64,000 nucleotides of DNA, taken from Massilia sp. UMI-21. Its GTDB lineage: Bacteria; Pseudomonadota; Gammaproteobacteria; Burkholderiales; Burkholderiaceae_D. This document shows, piece by piece, positions 52,136 to 60,487 of this stretch. The stretch lies in the NCBI GenBank assembly GCA_015277795.1, contig CP063848.1, positions 4,092,001-4,156,000 on the forward strand. Reading direction: 5' to 3'. A program made the position numbers and the translations under genes. Every line of letters starts with the position of its first letter. Position 1 is the stretch's first letter. A model generated the notes under the pieces. That model did no database searches. It was not told the origin of the DNA and was given only the letters and a program-made list of their open reading frames with translations.

Positions 52136-52966
52136 ATGCAGATCCGTGCCCTGACCTGTTTTGGCGAGCATGCCGGCGACGGCAATCCGGCGCTCGTCAT
52201 CGAAGGCGATCACGCCAATGAGGAAGCACGACGCGCTTTCGCGCGCGCCCGCAACACGACTTGCGTCTACCTCGACGGCGACGTGGTCGACTTCTACTAT
52301 CCCCACATGCGCAGCCCCCTGTGCATCCATGCCACGCTGGCCGTGGCCCATGTGCTGTTCGCGCGCCGGCCGGAGGCGTCCGTGCTCGCGGTGACCACCG
52401 CCATGCGCGGCCAGCGGCTGGAACTGGTGCGCGATGGCGATGCGTATTTCGTGCGCCTGCAGGCACAGGCGCTCGCACCAGCGGTCGCAGCAGCGGCGCT
52501 GGCGCCGGACCTGCCGGCGCGCCTGCTCGCGGCGCCGGGGCTGGTGCCGGTTTCAGCACCGCGGGTCGCCTCGGTCGGCAGCCCCAAGCTGCTGGTCGAA
52601 GTGGCCGATGCCGCCACATTGCACGCCTTGCAGCCGAACCTGCCAGCCATCGCGGCCTGGGGCAAGGAAGCCGGCATCAACGGCATCTACGCCTGGTGCC
52701 GCCTGCCCGATGGCCGCGAAGGCGGGCGCCATGAGGGCCGCAACTTCAATCATCTCGACCCCGCACTGGAAGACAGCGCCACCGGCGTGGCCGCGGGCGC
52801 GCTGACCGCGCTGCTGGGGCATGGCATCACGCTGCTGCAGGGACGCGCCACCGGGCAGTCCTGCCTGATCCGGACCAGGGTGGAAGACGGTGCGATCCTG
52901 GTCGGCGGCCGCGTCGAGCCCGACGCCGTGCGCACCTCCTTCTCCGGCGCCGGTCCCAGGGCCTGA
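52136..52966 (+). CDS. PhzF-family isomerase-like protein
   Basis: A 276-residue protein of the PhzF/diaminopimelate-epimerase fold. Conserved parts are GNPALVI (about 16-22), SPLCIHATLAVAHVL (about 60-74) and LEDSATGVAAGALTALL. In PhzF the catalytic Glu sits in NxSET; here the matching stretch is RNTTCVYL, with Cys in that position. This is closer to the Cys-based chemistry of DapF or proline racemases. Substrate unknown. An AAGGAA site precedes the ATG, and a LexA box lies in its promoter region. Confidence 0.78.
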   Translation: MQIRALTCFGEHAGDGNPALVIEGDHANEEARRAFARARNTTCVYLDGDVVDFYYPHMRSPLCIHATLAVAHVLFARRPEASVLAVTTAMRGQRLELVRDGDAYFVRLQAQALAPAVAAAALAPDLPARLLAAPGLVPVSAPRVASVGSPKLLVEVADAATLHALQPNLPAIAAWGKEAGINGIYAWCRLPDGREGGRHEGRNFNHLDPALEDSATGVAAGALTALLGHGITLLQGRATGQSCLIRTRVEDGAILVGGRVEPDAVRTSFSGAGPRA

Positions 52967-53069
52967 CGCCCGTACATACAGCAAGCCGGCACTGTGCGCC
53001 GGGCGCAAGCTGGGATACACTTCCGCGGATACCCACAGGAGCTCATCCGGAGCCAAACACACCGCGGAC

Positions 53070-54905
53070 ATGAAACCTACCTTTCTCGCCTACGCCCTCC
53101 CCTCGCTTCTCCCCCTGCTGATGTTCGGCGCCAGTGCCACCGCGCGCGCCGACGTCGATTACCAGCTGCGCATTACCAATGCGGCACAGCACCTGGCCGA
53201 AGTGCGCGCCAGCTTCCCGGCCACCACCGACACCACGCTCGACGTGCAAATGCCGAACTGGCGCACCGGCCGCTACAACATCCTGAACCTGGCCAACGGC
53301 GTGCGCCTGTTCAAGGCCTTCGACGCCAAGGGCGAAGCACTGCCGGTCGCCAAGACCGACAAGGGCACCTGGCAGGTCGCTACGCGCCCGGGCGACGCGG
53401 TGACGGTGCAGTACGAGCTGTATGCCAACCTGCTGGGCGAGCGCACCCGCCACATCGACGACACCCATGCCTACCTCGATGCCAGCGGCGTGTTCGTGTA
53501 TGCCGCCCCGTTCCGCAAGGAGCCGGTCAAGGTCAGGCTGGACGTGCCGCAGGGCTGGAAGTCGCGCTCGGGCATGGATGCGGGTGATTGCGAGCACTGC
53601 TTCGTCGCGCCCGACTACGACGTGCTGGTCGACGCGCCGATCGAAACCGGCATCCACGAGTTCTACAGCGACAAGGTGGATGGACGCAACATCGAGCTGG
53701 CGATCTGGGGCCGCGGCAACCACGACGGCAAGCAGATGATGACCGACCTGAAGAAGATCGTGGCCGAGACCGCCAAAATCTACGACGGCAAGTATCCGTT
53801 CCAGCGCTACCTGTTCATCGTCCACGCCACCGACGGCGTCGGCGGCGCCACCGAACACGCCAACTCCACCGTCATCCAGAAACCGCGCTGGACCTACGCG
53901 CCGCGCAAGGGCTACCTCGGCTTCCTGCGCGTCGCCGCGCACGAGTTCTTCCATACCTGGAACGTCAAGGCCTACCGTCCGAAAGAGATGGTGCCCTACG
54001 ACTACCAGAACGAGAACTACAACCGCCTGCTCTGGATCGCCGAAGGCCACACCTCCTACTTCGAAGAGCTGGTCGTGCTGCGCGCCGGCCTCGCGAAACG
54101 CGAGGAATTCCTGGAAGAGTACGCGAAGCTGATCGACGACTACCAGCGCCAACCGGGCCGCTTCCAGCAGAGCGCGGCCGACGCCAGCTTCGACGAGTGG
54201 ATCTCAGTCGGCGGCGAGCGCGCCCGCAATGCCTCGGTGAACATCTATTCGAAGGGCCAGGTGCTGGCATTGATGATGGACCTCGAACTGCGTCGCCAGA
54301 CCAACGCCAAGCGTGGCCTGGAAGACGTGCACCGCATCCTGTACCAGCAGCATTCGACCGCCCAGGGTGGCTACGACGTGCCGGCCGTATTGGCTGCGCT
54401 ACGCAGCGTGAGCGGCCAGGACTGGAGCGCCTGGTGGGCGCAGTACGTGGACGGCACCGCCGAGATCCCGTTCGACACGCTGCTGGCCCAGGTCGGCCTG
54501 CAGAAGCTGATCGACGTGCCGAAGGACCAGGAGCAGAAGACCGAATGGTGGGCCGGCTGGACCCTGCGCGAAGGCAGCGACCCGGCCGTGGTCACCGTGG
54601 TCGAGCGCGACAGCCCGGCCTGGAAGGCCGGCGTGGTGTCGGGCGATACCCTGGTGGCGGTGAACGGCCTGCGGGTGTCGGCCAAGGACATCGGCGACAA
54701 GATGTCGCTCGCCGAAAGCGGTCCGTTCAAGCTGCACCTGTTCCGCCGCGACGCGCTGGTGGAGATGCCGATCTCGCCGCAGCAGCGCCCGAAAGGCAAG
54801 GCCAGGATCAAGGCGCTCGACAAGCCCAGCGCGGCGCAGCAGTCGATGAACGCGGCCTGGCTCGGCGTGGCCTGGCCGAAGGAAGAGCCGGCGAAGAAGC
54901 CTTGA
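53070..54905 (+). CDS. M61 family peptidase with PDZ domain
   Basis: A 611-residue exported metallopeptidase of the glycyl-aminopeptidase family. A signal peptide (SLLPLLMFGASATARA) is followed by an N-terminal beta domain. The thermolysin-like catalytic domain has HEFFH at 291-295 and Glu in IAEGHTSYFEELV. A C-terminal PDZ domain contains DSPAWKAGVVSGDTLVAVNG. It is probably periplasmic. ATG 53070 begins the signal peptide. A terminator follows. Confidence 0.92.
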   Translation: MKPTFLAYALPSLLPLLMFGASATARADVDYQLRITNAAQHLAEVRASFPATTDTTLDVQMPNWRTGRYNILNLANGVRLFKAFDAKGEALPVAKTDKGTWQVATRPGDAVTVQYELYANLLGERTRHIDDTHAYLDASGVFVYAAPFRKEPVKVRLDVPQGWKSRSGMDAGDCEHCFVAPDYDVLVDAPIETGIHEFYSDKVDGRNIELAIWGRGNHDGKQMMTDLKKIVAETAKIYDGKYPFQRYLFIVHATDGVGGATEHANSTVIQKPRWTYAPRKGYLGFLRVAAHEFFHTWNVKAYRPKEMVPYDYQNENYNRLLWIAEGHTSYFEELVVLRAGLAKREEFLEEYAKLIDDYQRQPGRFQQSAADASFDEWISVGGERARNASVNIYSKGQVLALMMDLELRRQTNAKRGLEDVHRILYQQHSTAQGGYDVPAVLAALRSVSGQDWSAWWAQYVDGTAEIPFDTLLAQVGLQKLIDVPKDQEQKTEWWAGWTLREGSDPAVVTVVERDSPAWKAGVVSGDTLVAVNGLRVSAKDIGDKMSLAESGPFKLHLFRRDALVEMPISPQQRPKGKARIKALDKPSAAQQSMNAAWLGVAWPKEEPAKKP

Positions 54906-54947
54906 GTCCTTAGCCTGTCACGCGGCCCCACGCCGCGTCCGACACCG

Positions 54948-54983
54948 AAACGCGGCCCGGTCCAAGACCGGCGCCGCGTTTTT
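54948..54983 (+). terminator. Terminator of the M61 peptidase gene
   Basis: Nested stem ACGCGGC...GCCGCGT with inner CCGGTC/GACCGG, followed by a T run, 45 bp after the stop. Confidence 0.75.
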
Positions 54984-55019
54984 CATGTGGCGTGCGCCAA
55001 GTCTGCGATGACGGCGCGT

Positions 55020-55045
55020 AAAAAAGCCCGCTCGAGGAGCGGGCT
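55020..55045 (-). terminator. Terminator of the PEP-CTERM gene
   Basis: On the minus strand, stem AGCCCGCTC / GAGCGGGCT with a 3-nt loop and a T run (A run at 55020-55025), 20 bp after the stop. Confidence 0.88.
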
Positions 55046-55064
55046 GTTGCCATGCGGCGGAGGT

Positions 55065-55652
55065 TCAAACGTTCTTCTTGCGGCGGGCGGCGAGCAGGCC
55101 GCTCAGGCCCAGGCCCAGCAGGGCCAGCGATGCCGGTTCCGGCACATCGGTCGTGTCCGACGTGACGCTGAACTTGGCGTTGCGCACGTGCAGTTCCCAG
55201 CCGCCGTAGCCGAGCGGGTTGGCCTGCATGCGCATCGTCACGGCCGCGTCGTCGCTCCACTTGATTGCACCCAGCGCGGTGTTGAGGCTGTCCAGCGCCG
55301 CGCTGTCATTGGCGATGTCGAAATACTGGGTGCCGTAGGTACCGCGGCCGGCGCCGGCGACCTGCGTGTGCCACAGTAGGCTGCTGCCCTGGTACAGCGT
55401 GATCAGGACGCGGTTTTCGTTCGGAGAGATGCCGCCCCAGCCCTGGTCGTAAGCGATGGCGCTGGAGCTCAGGCCGGTGACCAGGTTGGTGCCTTTTGCG
55501 AAGCTGACCGTCGACACATCGTACAGACCCCAGGCCTGGTAGCCATCGTAGGTGCCGCTGCCGGCGCCGGTCTGGATGACCGCGGCAGAGGCGGAAGCGG
55601 CGAAGGCGCTTGCAAGGACGAGGCCGGCTGCGATGTGCTTGATGATCTGCAT
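55065..55652 (-). CDS. PEP-CTERM sorting domain protein
   Basis: A 195-residue secreted protein. A signal peptide (AAGLVLASAFAASASAA) precedes a beta-rich body with no known domain. The C-terminal sorting tail VPEPASLALLGLGLSGLLAARRKK (about 169-192) is recognised by exosortase EpsH-type systems linked to exopolysaccharide. It may be a surface or biofilm matrix protein. It is monocistronic with its own terminator, and its AT-rich upstream DNA suggests a strong promoter. No exosortase is in this window. Confidence 0.9.
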   Translation of the reverse strand: MQIIKHIAAGLVLASAFAASASAAVIQTGAGSGTYDGYQAWGLYDVSTVSFAKGTNLVTGLSSSAIAYDQGWGGISPNENRVLITLYQGSSLLWHTQVAGAGRGTYGTQYFDIANDSAALDSLNTALGAIKWSDDAAVTMRMQANPLGYGGWELHVRNAKFSVTSDTTDVPEPASLALLGLGLSGLLAARRKKNV

Positions 55653-55923
55653 GTTATTCCCTGGTTAGATTAGAAATATATAAACGATAGTTCTTCCTAT
55701 GCAATAAATGTGTCATCTGAGAAATATTTATAATTATCAATGATTTAAGAAATCATCATCGATACAAGACGCCGACGTGTAAAGTTTTTCGACAGGCCAA
55801 CCCAGGCGGCATGAAATGCGGCTGCCCTCCCTCCCATTGCTGGAGATATTGCAATTGGCTAACATATACTGAGAACGGCCCACGATAGGGCCATCACCAA
55901 CAACAGCGAAGGCAACGCACGAC
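55653..55923. other. AT-rich divergent region between PEP-CTERM and acyltransferase genes
   Basis: 271 bp, clearly AT-rich relative to the genome. It must hold the promoters of the leftward PEP-CTERM gene and the rightward acyltransferase gene. No gene or clear operator is visible. Confidence 0.5.
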
Positions 55924-57126
55924 ATGGACCAGGCCAAGCGGCTTCACGCATTCGACAACCTCCGTGCCGTGATGATGTGGCTCGGCATCCTGCTTCACGT
56001 GGCCATCAACCACACGACCGGTCCCTCGCCCCTGCCCTGGCGCGATTCGCAGACGTCGCCGGTCGCCGACCTGGTCCTCCTCTTCATCCACGCGTTCCGG
56101 ATGCCGGTATTCTTCATCCTGGCCGGCTACTTCGTCGCCCTGCTGGTCGCGCGGCGCGGCCCCAAAGGCATGCTGGCGCACCGGCTACGCCGGCTGCTCC
56201 TGCCTTTCGCCATCTTCTGGCCCGTTCTGATCGTCTGCACCACCCTCCTGATGCTGGTGTATGTCCACCTGATGGCGCGTGGCACCGTCGGAATCGACGT
56301 GTCCCTGCTCGCGAAAAAATCCGCCGGCGCCTCGCCTTTCAATACGATGCATCTGTGGTTCCTGTATTACCTGATCTGGTTCTGCCTGTTCACCGCGGCG
56401 TTGGCGCCGCTGTGGCGCGCACTGCCCGCACGCATACACGCCGCCGTCGACGCCGGCTTTCGCGCACTCACCGGCCACTGGTGGGGCGCGCTTGTGCTCG
56501 CCATTCCATTGGCCATCGTCGGCTCCTTCTACCGTGCTGGCATGGTCGCCGTGAGCGGTTCCTTCATTCCCCAGTTGCCCGAACTCGTGCATAACGGCCT
56601 GTTCTTCGTGGCCGGCCTGCTGGCCTGGCGCCACCAGGACGCACTGCTACCGCGTCTCACCCACACCTGCTGGAGGCACACGATCGCCGGCGCCGGCGTG
56701 TTCGTCGTGGTCCTGGGCGTGTTCAAGACCTTCCTTACCCATCCCGCTGCCATTCCACACATCGAGCTGCTCATCGGCTTCCTCTACAACCTGACCAGCT
56801 GGCTGTGGAGTTTCGCCCTCGTCGGCCTGTTCCTGCGCTACCTGCCGGACCAGAACCGGGCCCTGCGCTATGTCTCCGACAGTTCGTACTGGGTCTTCCT
56901 GGTGCACATGCTCGGAACGATCGGTTTCGGCGCCATGCTGTACACGCTGCCGGCGGGAGTGATGACCAAGATGCTGCTGAATATCGGACTGACGACCCTG
57001 GCCTGCCTGCTCAGCTACCAGCTGCTGGTGCGCCACAGCTTCATCGGCGTGCTGCTCAACGGGAAGCGCCGGCAGGCGTCGCGGCAGCCCCTGGTCACCG
57101 TAGACCGGGCCGTCGTTGGACAGTAA
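55924..57126 (+). CDS. Acyltransferase family (acyltransferase_3 / OpgC-like) membrane protein
   Basis: A polytopic inner membrane protein of 400 residues with about ten hydrophobic segments. It starts with the family motif RLHAFDNLRAVMMWLGILLHVAI, whose His is the likely catalytic base, and FRMPVFFILAGYF follows. Such enzymes O-acylate periplasmic glucans, LPS or exopolysaccharide; the acceptor here is unknown. A PH-domain gene begins 28 bp downstream and is probably co-transcribed. Confidence 0.85.
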   Translation: MDQAKRLHAFDNLRAVMMWLGILLHVAINHTTGPSPLPWRDSQTSPVADLVLLFIHAFRMPVFFILAGYFVALLVARRGPKGMLAHRLRRLLLPFAIFWPVLIVCTTLLMLVYVHLMARGTVGIDVSLLAKKSAGASPFNTMHLWFLYYLIWFCLFTAALAPLWRALPARIHAAVDAGFRALTGHWWGALVLAIPLAIVGSFYRAGMVAVSGSFIPQLPELVHNGLFFVAGLLAWRHQDALLPRLTHTCWRHTIAGAGVFVVVLGVFKTFLTHPAAIPHIELLIGFLYNLTSWLWSFALVGLFLRYLPDQNRALRYVSDSSYWVFLVHMLGTIGFGAMLYTLPAGVMTKMLLNIGLTTLACLLSYQLLVRHSFIGVLLNGKRRQASRQPLVTVDRAVVGQ

Positions 57127-57154
57127 CATCGGCTACGCATCCAATCCATCAGCC

Positions 57155-57697
57155 ATGACCGAGACTGCCATGACAAAAGACGATACCGGCATCCGCGCCC
57201 AGTTCAATCCCCTGATCAAACCCTTTCTGGTGCTGAAGATCGGCGTCGTCATGATCGGCACCATCGTCGGCATCCCGCTGGCGATGGTCTGGTTCCTGGG
57301 CCTGGGCCGCTGGTGGGCCCGGCATTATTTCGACCGGCTCGAATGCCAGTTGAGCGCACGCAGCCTGCGATACCGCAAGGGCATCCTGGTCACCACCGAA
57401 AAGACCATTCCGCTCGAGAACATCCAGGACGTGACCTTCGTCGAAGGACCGATCCTGCGGCGCTTCAACCTGAGCACGCTGAAGTTCGAAACCGCGGGCC
57501 ACAGCGCGGGCCCGGCGGCGGACATGCAGCTGACCGGCATCATCGACGCCCAGGCTTTCCGGAGCCAGATCTTGGCCGCGCGCGAGGCCTTGCGCCTTGC
57601 GCCACAGGACGCCGCCAGGGATGCGCACCTGGAGGTATTGCGCGCCATCGAAGCGAAGCTGGACGACATTGCCCGGCTGCTGGGCGACAGGCGATGA
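57155..57697 (+). CDS. Bacterial PH-domain (DUF304/YdbS-like) membrane protein
   Basis: A 180-residue protein with two closely spaced membrane segments (LKIGVVMIGTIVGIPLAMVWFLGLG) followed by a bacterial PH domain (LSARSLRYRKGILVTTEKTIPLENIQDVTFVEGPILRRF) and a helical tail. The family is of unknown function and membrane associated. The frame also opens at a TTG (57116), but ATG 57155 or 57170 is more likely. Confidence 0.78.
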   Translation: MTETAMTKDDTGIRAQFNPLIKPFLVLKIGVVMIGTIVGIPLAMVWFLGLGRWWARHYFDRLECQLSARSLRYRKGILVTTEKTIPLENIQDVTFVEGPILRRFNLSTLKFETAGHSAGPAADMQLTGIIDAQAFRSQILAAREALRLAPQDAARDAHLEVLRAIEAKLDDIARLLGDRR

Positions 57698-57836
57698 GCC
57701 GGCGCCTGCCGCCGCTCCAGCGTATGCACAATCAATAAACTGAGCTTATATCTTTATAACGTTGTGTTAACGCTACAGCGCCTCTGTGCTCAGCCGTGGG
57801 ATTGTTTAGTATCCAACTTTCCCTCGGAGAAAACCT

Positions 57837-60245
57837 GTGCTCACACTCAAACGTCTTCCCCAGTCGGTCCTGCTCGCCCTGTACGGTGGCGCGGCATTCG
57901 CTACCCTGCTTCCCGCCGCCGCTGCCGCCGCCGCCGCCGACCAGAGCACCGCATCCACGGCGGCGCCGGACGCCATCCAGAGCGTCAGCGTGGTCGGCTC
58001 GCGCCGCGTCGGTAGCTCGTCCGCGATCGACACCCCGGTGCCGGTCGACACCATTTCGATGAGCAAGGCCGCCGAACAGGGCGGCCAGTTCGACCTGGCG
58101 CAGGTGCTGAACAACGTCTCGCCCTCGTTCAACTCGACGCGCCAGACCGGCGCCGACGGCGCCGACCTGGTCGACTCCGCCGCCCTGCGCGGCCTCGGCT
58201 CCGACCAGACCCTGGTGCTGATGAACGGCAAGCGCCGCCACACCACCGCGCTGGTGAACCTGTTCGGCGCGCGCAACCGCGGCAATACCGGCACCGACAT
58301 GAACGCGGTTCCCGTCATGGCCATCCGCAACGTGCAGGTGCTGCGCGACGGCGCCGCCGCGCAGTACGGCTCGGACGCGATCGCGGGCGTGATCAACATC
58401 GAACTGAAGAAGAGCCTGGGCTGCGAGATGGTGGCCGGCTTCGGCCAGTACCTTGAAGGCGACGGCGACAACTACCTGGCCTCGGCCTACTGCGGCGTGG
58501 CCCTCGGCGGCGGCGTGCTGGGCATCACCGGCGAATACTACGACCGCGGCCGCTCCAACCGCGCCGAGGAAGGCAGCCCGCGCATCATCGGCGACACCAA
58601 GTCGCAGAACAGCACCATCTACCTGAACGGCGAGTTCCCGCTGGGCGCCGGCAAGCTGTACTTCACCGCGGGCGCGCAGAACCGCGACGCCTCGTCGGCG
58701 GCGTGGGCGCGCGAGGGCATCGGCTCCGAGGACATCCCGTCGCGCAACTCGGCCGCGATGTACCCGAACGGCTTCGTCCCCTTCATCAACGGCGACATCG
58801 ACGACCGCTGGGGCACGGCCGGCTACCGCTGGCAGCTGGGCGAGTGGAACACCGACCTGTCCCAGACCATCGGCTACAACAGCATGGACTACCGCATCGC
58901 GAACACGCTGAATGCCTCGATCGCGAACCTGGACCTGATCGGCGGCGGGCGCGGCATCAGCGCCAGCATCTTCGACGCCGGCGGCTTCTCGTTCCGCCAG
59001 GCGAGCACCAACCTGGACTTCTCGCGCTTCTACCAGGGCATCGCCCAGGGCATGAACCTGGCCTTCGGCTTCGAGCACCGGCGCGAGAACTACAAGATCA
59101 GGGCCGGCGAGCCGGGTTCCTGGATCGACGCCGACGGCGTGGGGGTGGGCGGCAATGCCGGCAGCCAGGGCTTCCCGGGCTTCCAGCCGGGCGACCGGAC
59201 CGACAGCAAGCGCCATTCGAGCGCCGCCTACCTCGATGTCGAGACCGACCTGAGCGAGCGCTTCAAGCTGCAGACCGCGCTGCGCCACGAGCGCTATTCG
59301 GACTTCGGCTCGACCACCACCGGCAAGCTGGCCGCCGCATATCGCATCAACCCGACAGTGCTGCTGCGCGCTTCGGCCAGCACGGGTTTTCGCGCGCCTT
59401 CGCTGCAGCAGGTGTACTTCTCGTCGACCTTCACCGACTTCGTCAACGGCCAGCCGCTCGACGTGGTGCTGGCGCCGAACGGCGGCGCGGTGGCGGATGC
59501 CGCCGGCATCCCCCAGCTCAAGGACGAGCAATCGAAGAGCGCGACGCTGGGCCTGACCTGGTCGCCGGACACCGCCACTTCGCTGACGGCCGACCTGTAC
59601 CGCATCGACATCGACGACCGCATCGTCCTGTCGGGCCGCTTCGACGCCGACAACTACCCTGCCCTGGGCGCTACCTTGCAGCGGCTGGGGGTGGGCCAGG
59701 CGCAGTTCTTCGTCAACTCGGTCGACACCAGGACCCAGGGCCTGGACGTGACGCTGGCGCACCGCATGGAGGTCGGCGCGGGCAAGCTGAACACCTTCCT
59801 GGCGCTGAACTTCAGCGAGACCGAGGTCACCGGGGTGCATGCGCCGAGCGCCCTGCGCGGCTTCGAGGACGTGCTGCTGTCCGAGCGCGAGCGCCTGTTC
59901 ATCGAGCAAGGCGCGCCGCGCCGCAAGGCCACCCTGGGCTTCGACCACAGCCTGGGCAAGCTGGAAACGACGCTGCGCATCGTGCACTTCGGCCCGCAGA
60001 CCCTGGGCACCTTCTCGGGTCCGCCGGTGCCGAACCAGTACTACAAGGCGAAGACCTCGGCCGACCTGTCCTTCAGCTGGGCGATGGACGCCAGGACCAG
60101 GTTCACGGTCGGCGGCACCAACATCTTCGATGTCAAGCCGAGCGAGCAGGATCCGAACGAGACCGACAACGGCTTCCGGTACGAGAGCGTGCAGTTCGGC
60201 CTGAACGGCGCGGCCTGGTTCGCGCGCCTGTCGCACAAGTTCTGA
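57837..60245 (+). CDS. TonB-dependent outer membrane receptor
   Basis: An 802-residue 22-stranded barrel receptor. It starts at GTG 57837 with a signal peptide (SVLLALYGGAAFATLLPAAAAAAAA). The plug domain has QSVSVVGSRRVGSSSAIDTPVPVDTI as a TonB-box-like start, LRGLGSDQTLVLMNGKRRH, and VQVLRDGAAAQYGSDAIAGVINIELKK. The C-terminus is barrel-like and ends in the Phe-terminated strand FARLSHKF. The ligand is unknown; no siderophore or B12 genes are nearby. It is monocistronic. Confidence 0.93.
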   Translation: MLTLKRLPQSVLLALYGGAAFATLLPAAAAAAAADQSTASTAAPDAIQSVSVVGSRRVGSSSAIDTPVPVDTISMSKAAEQGGQFDLAQVLNNVSPSFNSTRQTGADGADLVDSAALRGLGSDQTLVLMNGKRRHTTALVNLFGARNRGNTGTDMNAVPVMAIRNVQVLRDGAAAQYGSDAIAGVINIELKKSLGCEMVAGFGQYLEGDGDNYLASAYCGVALGGGVLGITGEYYDRGRSNRAEEGSPRIIGDTKSQNSTIYLNGEFPLGAGKLYFTAGAQNRDASSAAWAREGIGSEDIPSRNSAAMYPNGFVPFINGDIDDRWGTAGYRWQLGEWNTDLSQTIGYNSMDYRIANTLNASIANLDLIGGGRGISASIFDAGGFSFRQASTNLDFSRFYQGIAQGMNLAFGFEHRRENYKIRAGEPGSWIDADGVGVGGNAGSQGFPGFQPGDRTDSKRHSSAAYLDVETDLSERFKLQTALRHERYSDFGSTTTGKLAAAYRINPTVLLRASASTGFRAPSLQQVYFSSTFTDFVNGQPLDVVLAPNGGAVADAAGIPQLKDEQSKSATLGLTWSPDTATSLTADLYRIDIDDRIVLSGRFDADNYPALGATLQRLGVGQAQFFVNSVDTRTQGLDVTLAHRMEVGAGKLNTFLALNFSETEVTGVHAPSALRGFEDVLLSERERLFIEQGAPRRKATLGFDHSLGKLETTLRIVHFGPQTLGTFSGPPVPNQYYKAKTSADLSFSWAMDARTRFTVGGTNIFDVKPSEQDPNETDNGFRYESVQFGLNGAAWFARLSHKF

Positions 60246-60270
60246 GCGCAGGCTGCGGGCCCTGCCACCA

Positions 60271-60292
60271 AAGGGACCCGCACGGGTCCCTT
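60271..60292 (+). terminator. Hairpin after the TonB receptor gene
   Basis: A 9-bp perfect stem AAGGGACCC / GGGTCCCTT with a GCAC loop, 26 bp after the stop. The T tract is short, so termination may be weak. Confidence 0.5.
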
Positions 60293-60487
60293 CCTGCATG
60301 TGGCCCGCAGGGTGGGATGGAGCCGCCCACGCTACAACAGCAACAAGTTTATTAAACCTCGACTCCGCATTTGTAACAATGGGGATTTGACGCATTTGCT
60401 TCTGTATATAATGCCCAGCATATCTCGTTGGCAGCATGCAACGCTATCCACTTAAAGCCGCAGCATGCGGCGTCTGCAGGCCGTACC

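Noticed and set aside
60387..60412. TTGACG and TATAAT as a promoter for the KaiC-like gene
   Set aside because: The spacer is only 14 bp, too short for a standard sigma-70 promoter. The TATAAT alone may still be used, but I do not list the pair.
57732..60437. A 901-codon minus-strand frame opposite the TonB-dependent receptor
   Set aside because: Shadow frame with low-complexity composition; the receptor on the plus strand is unambiguous.
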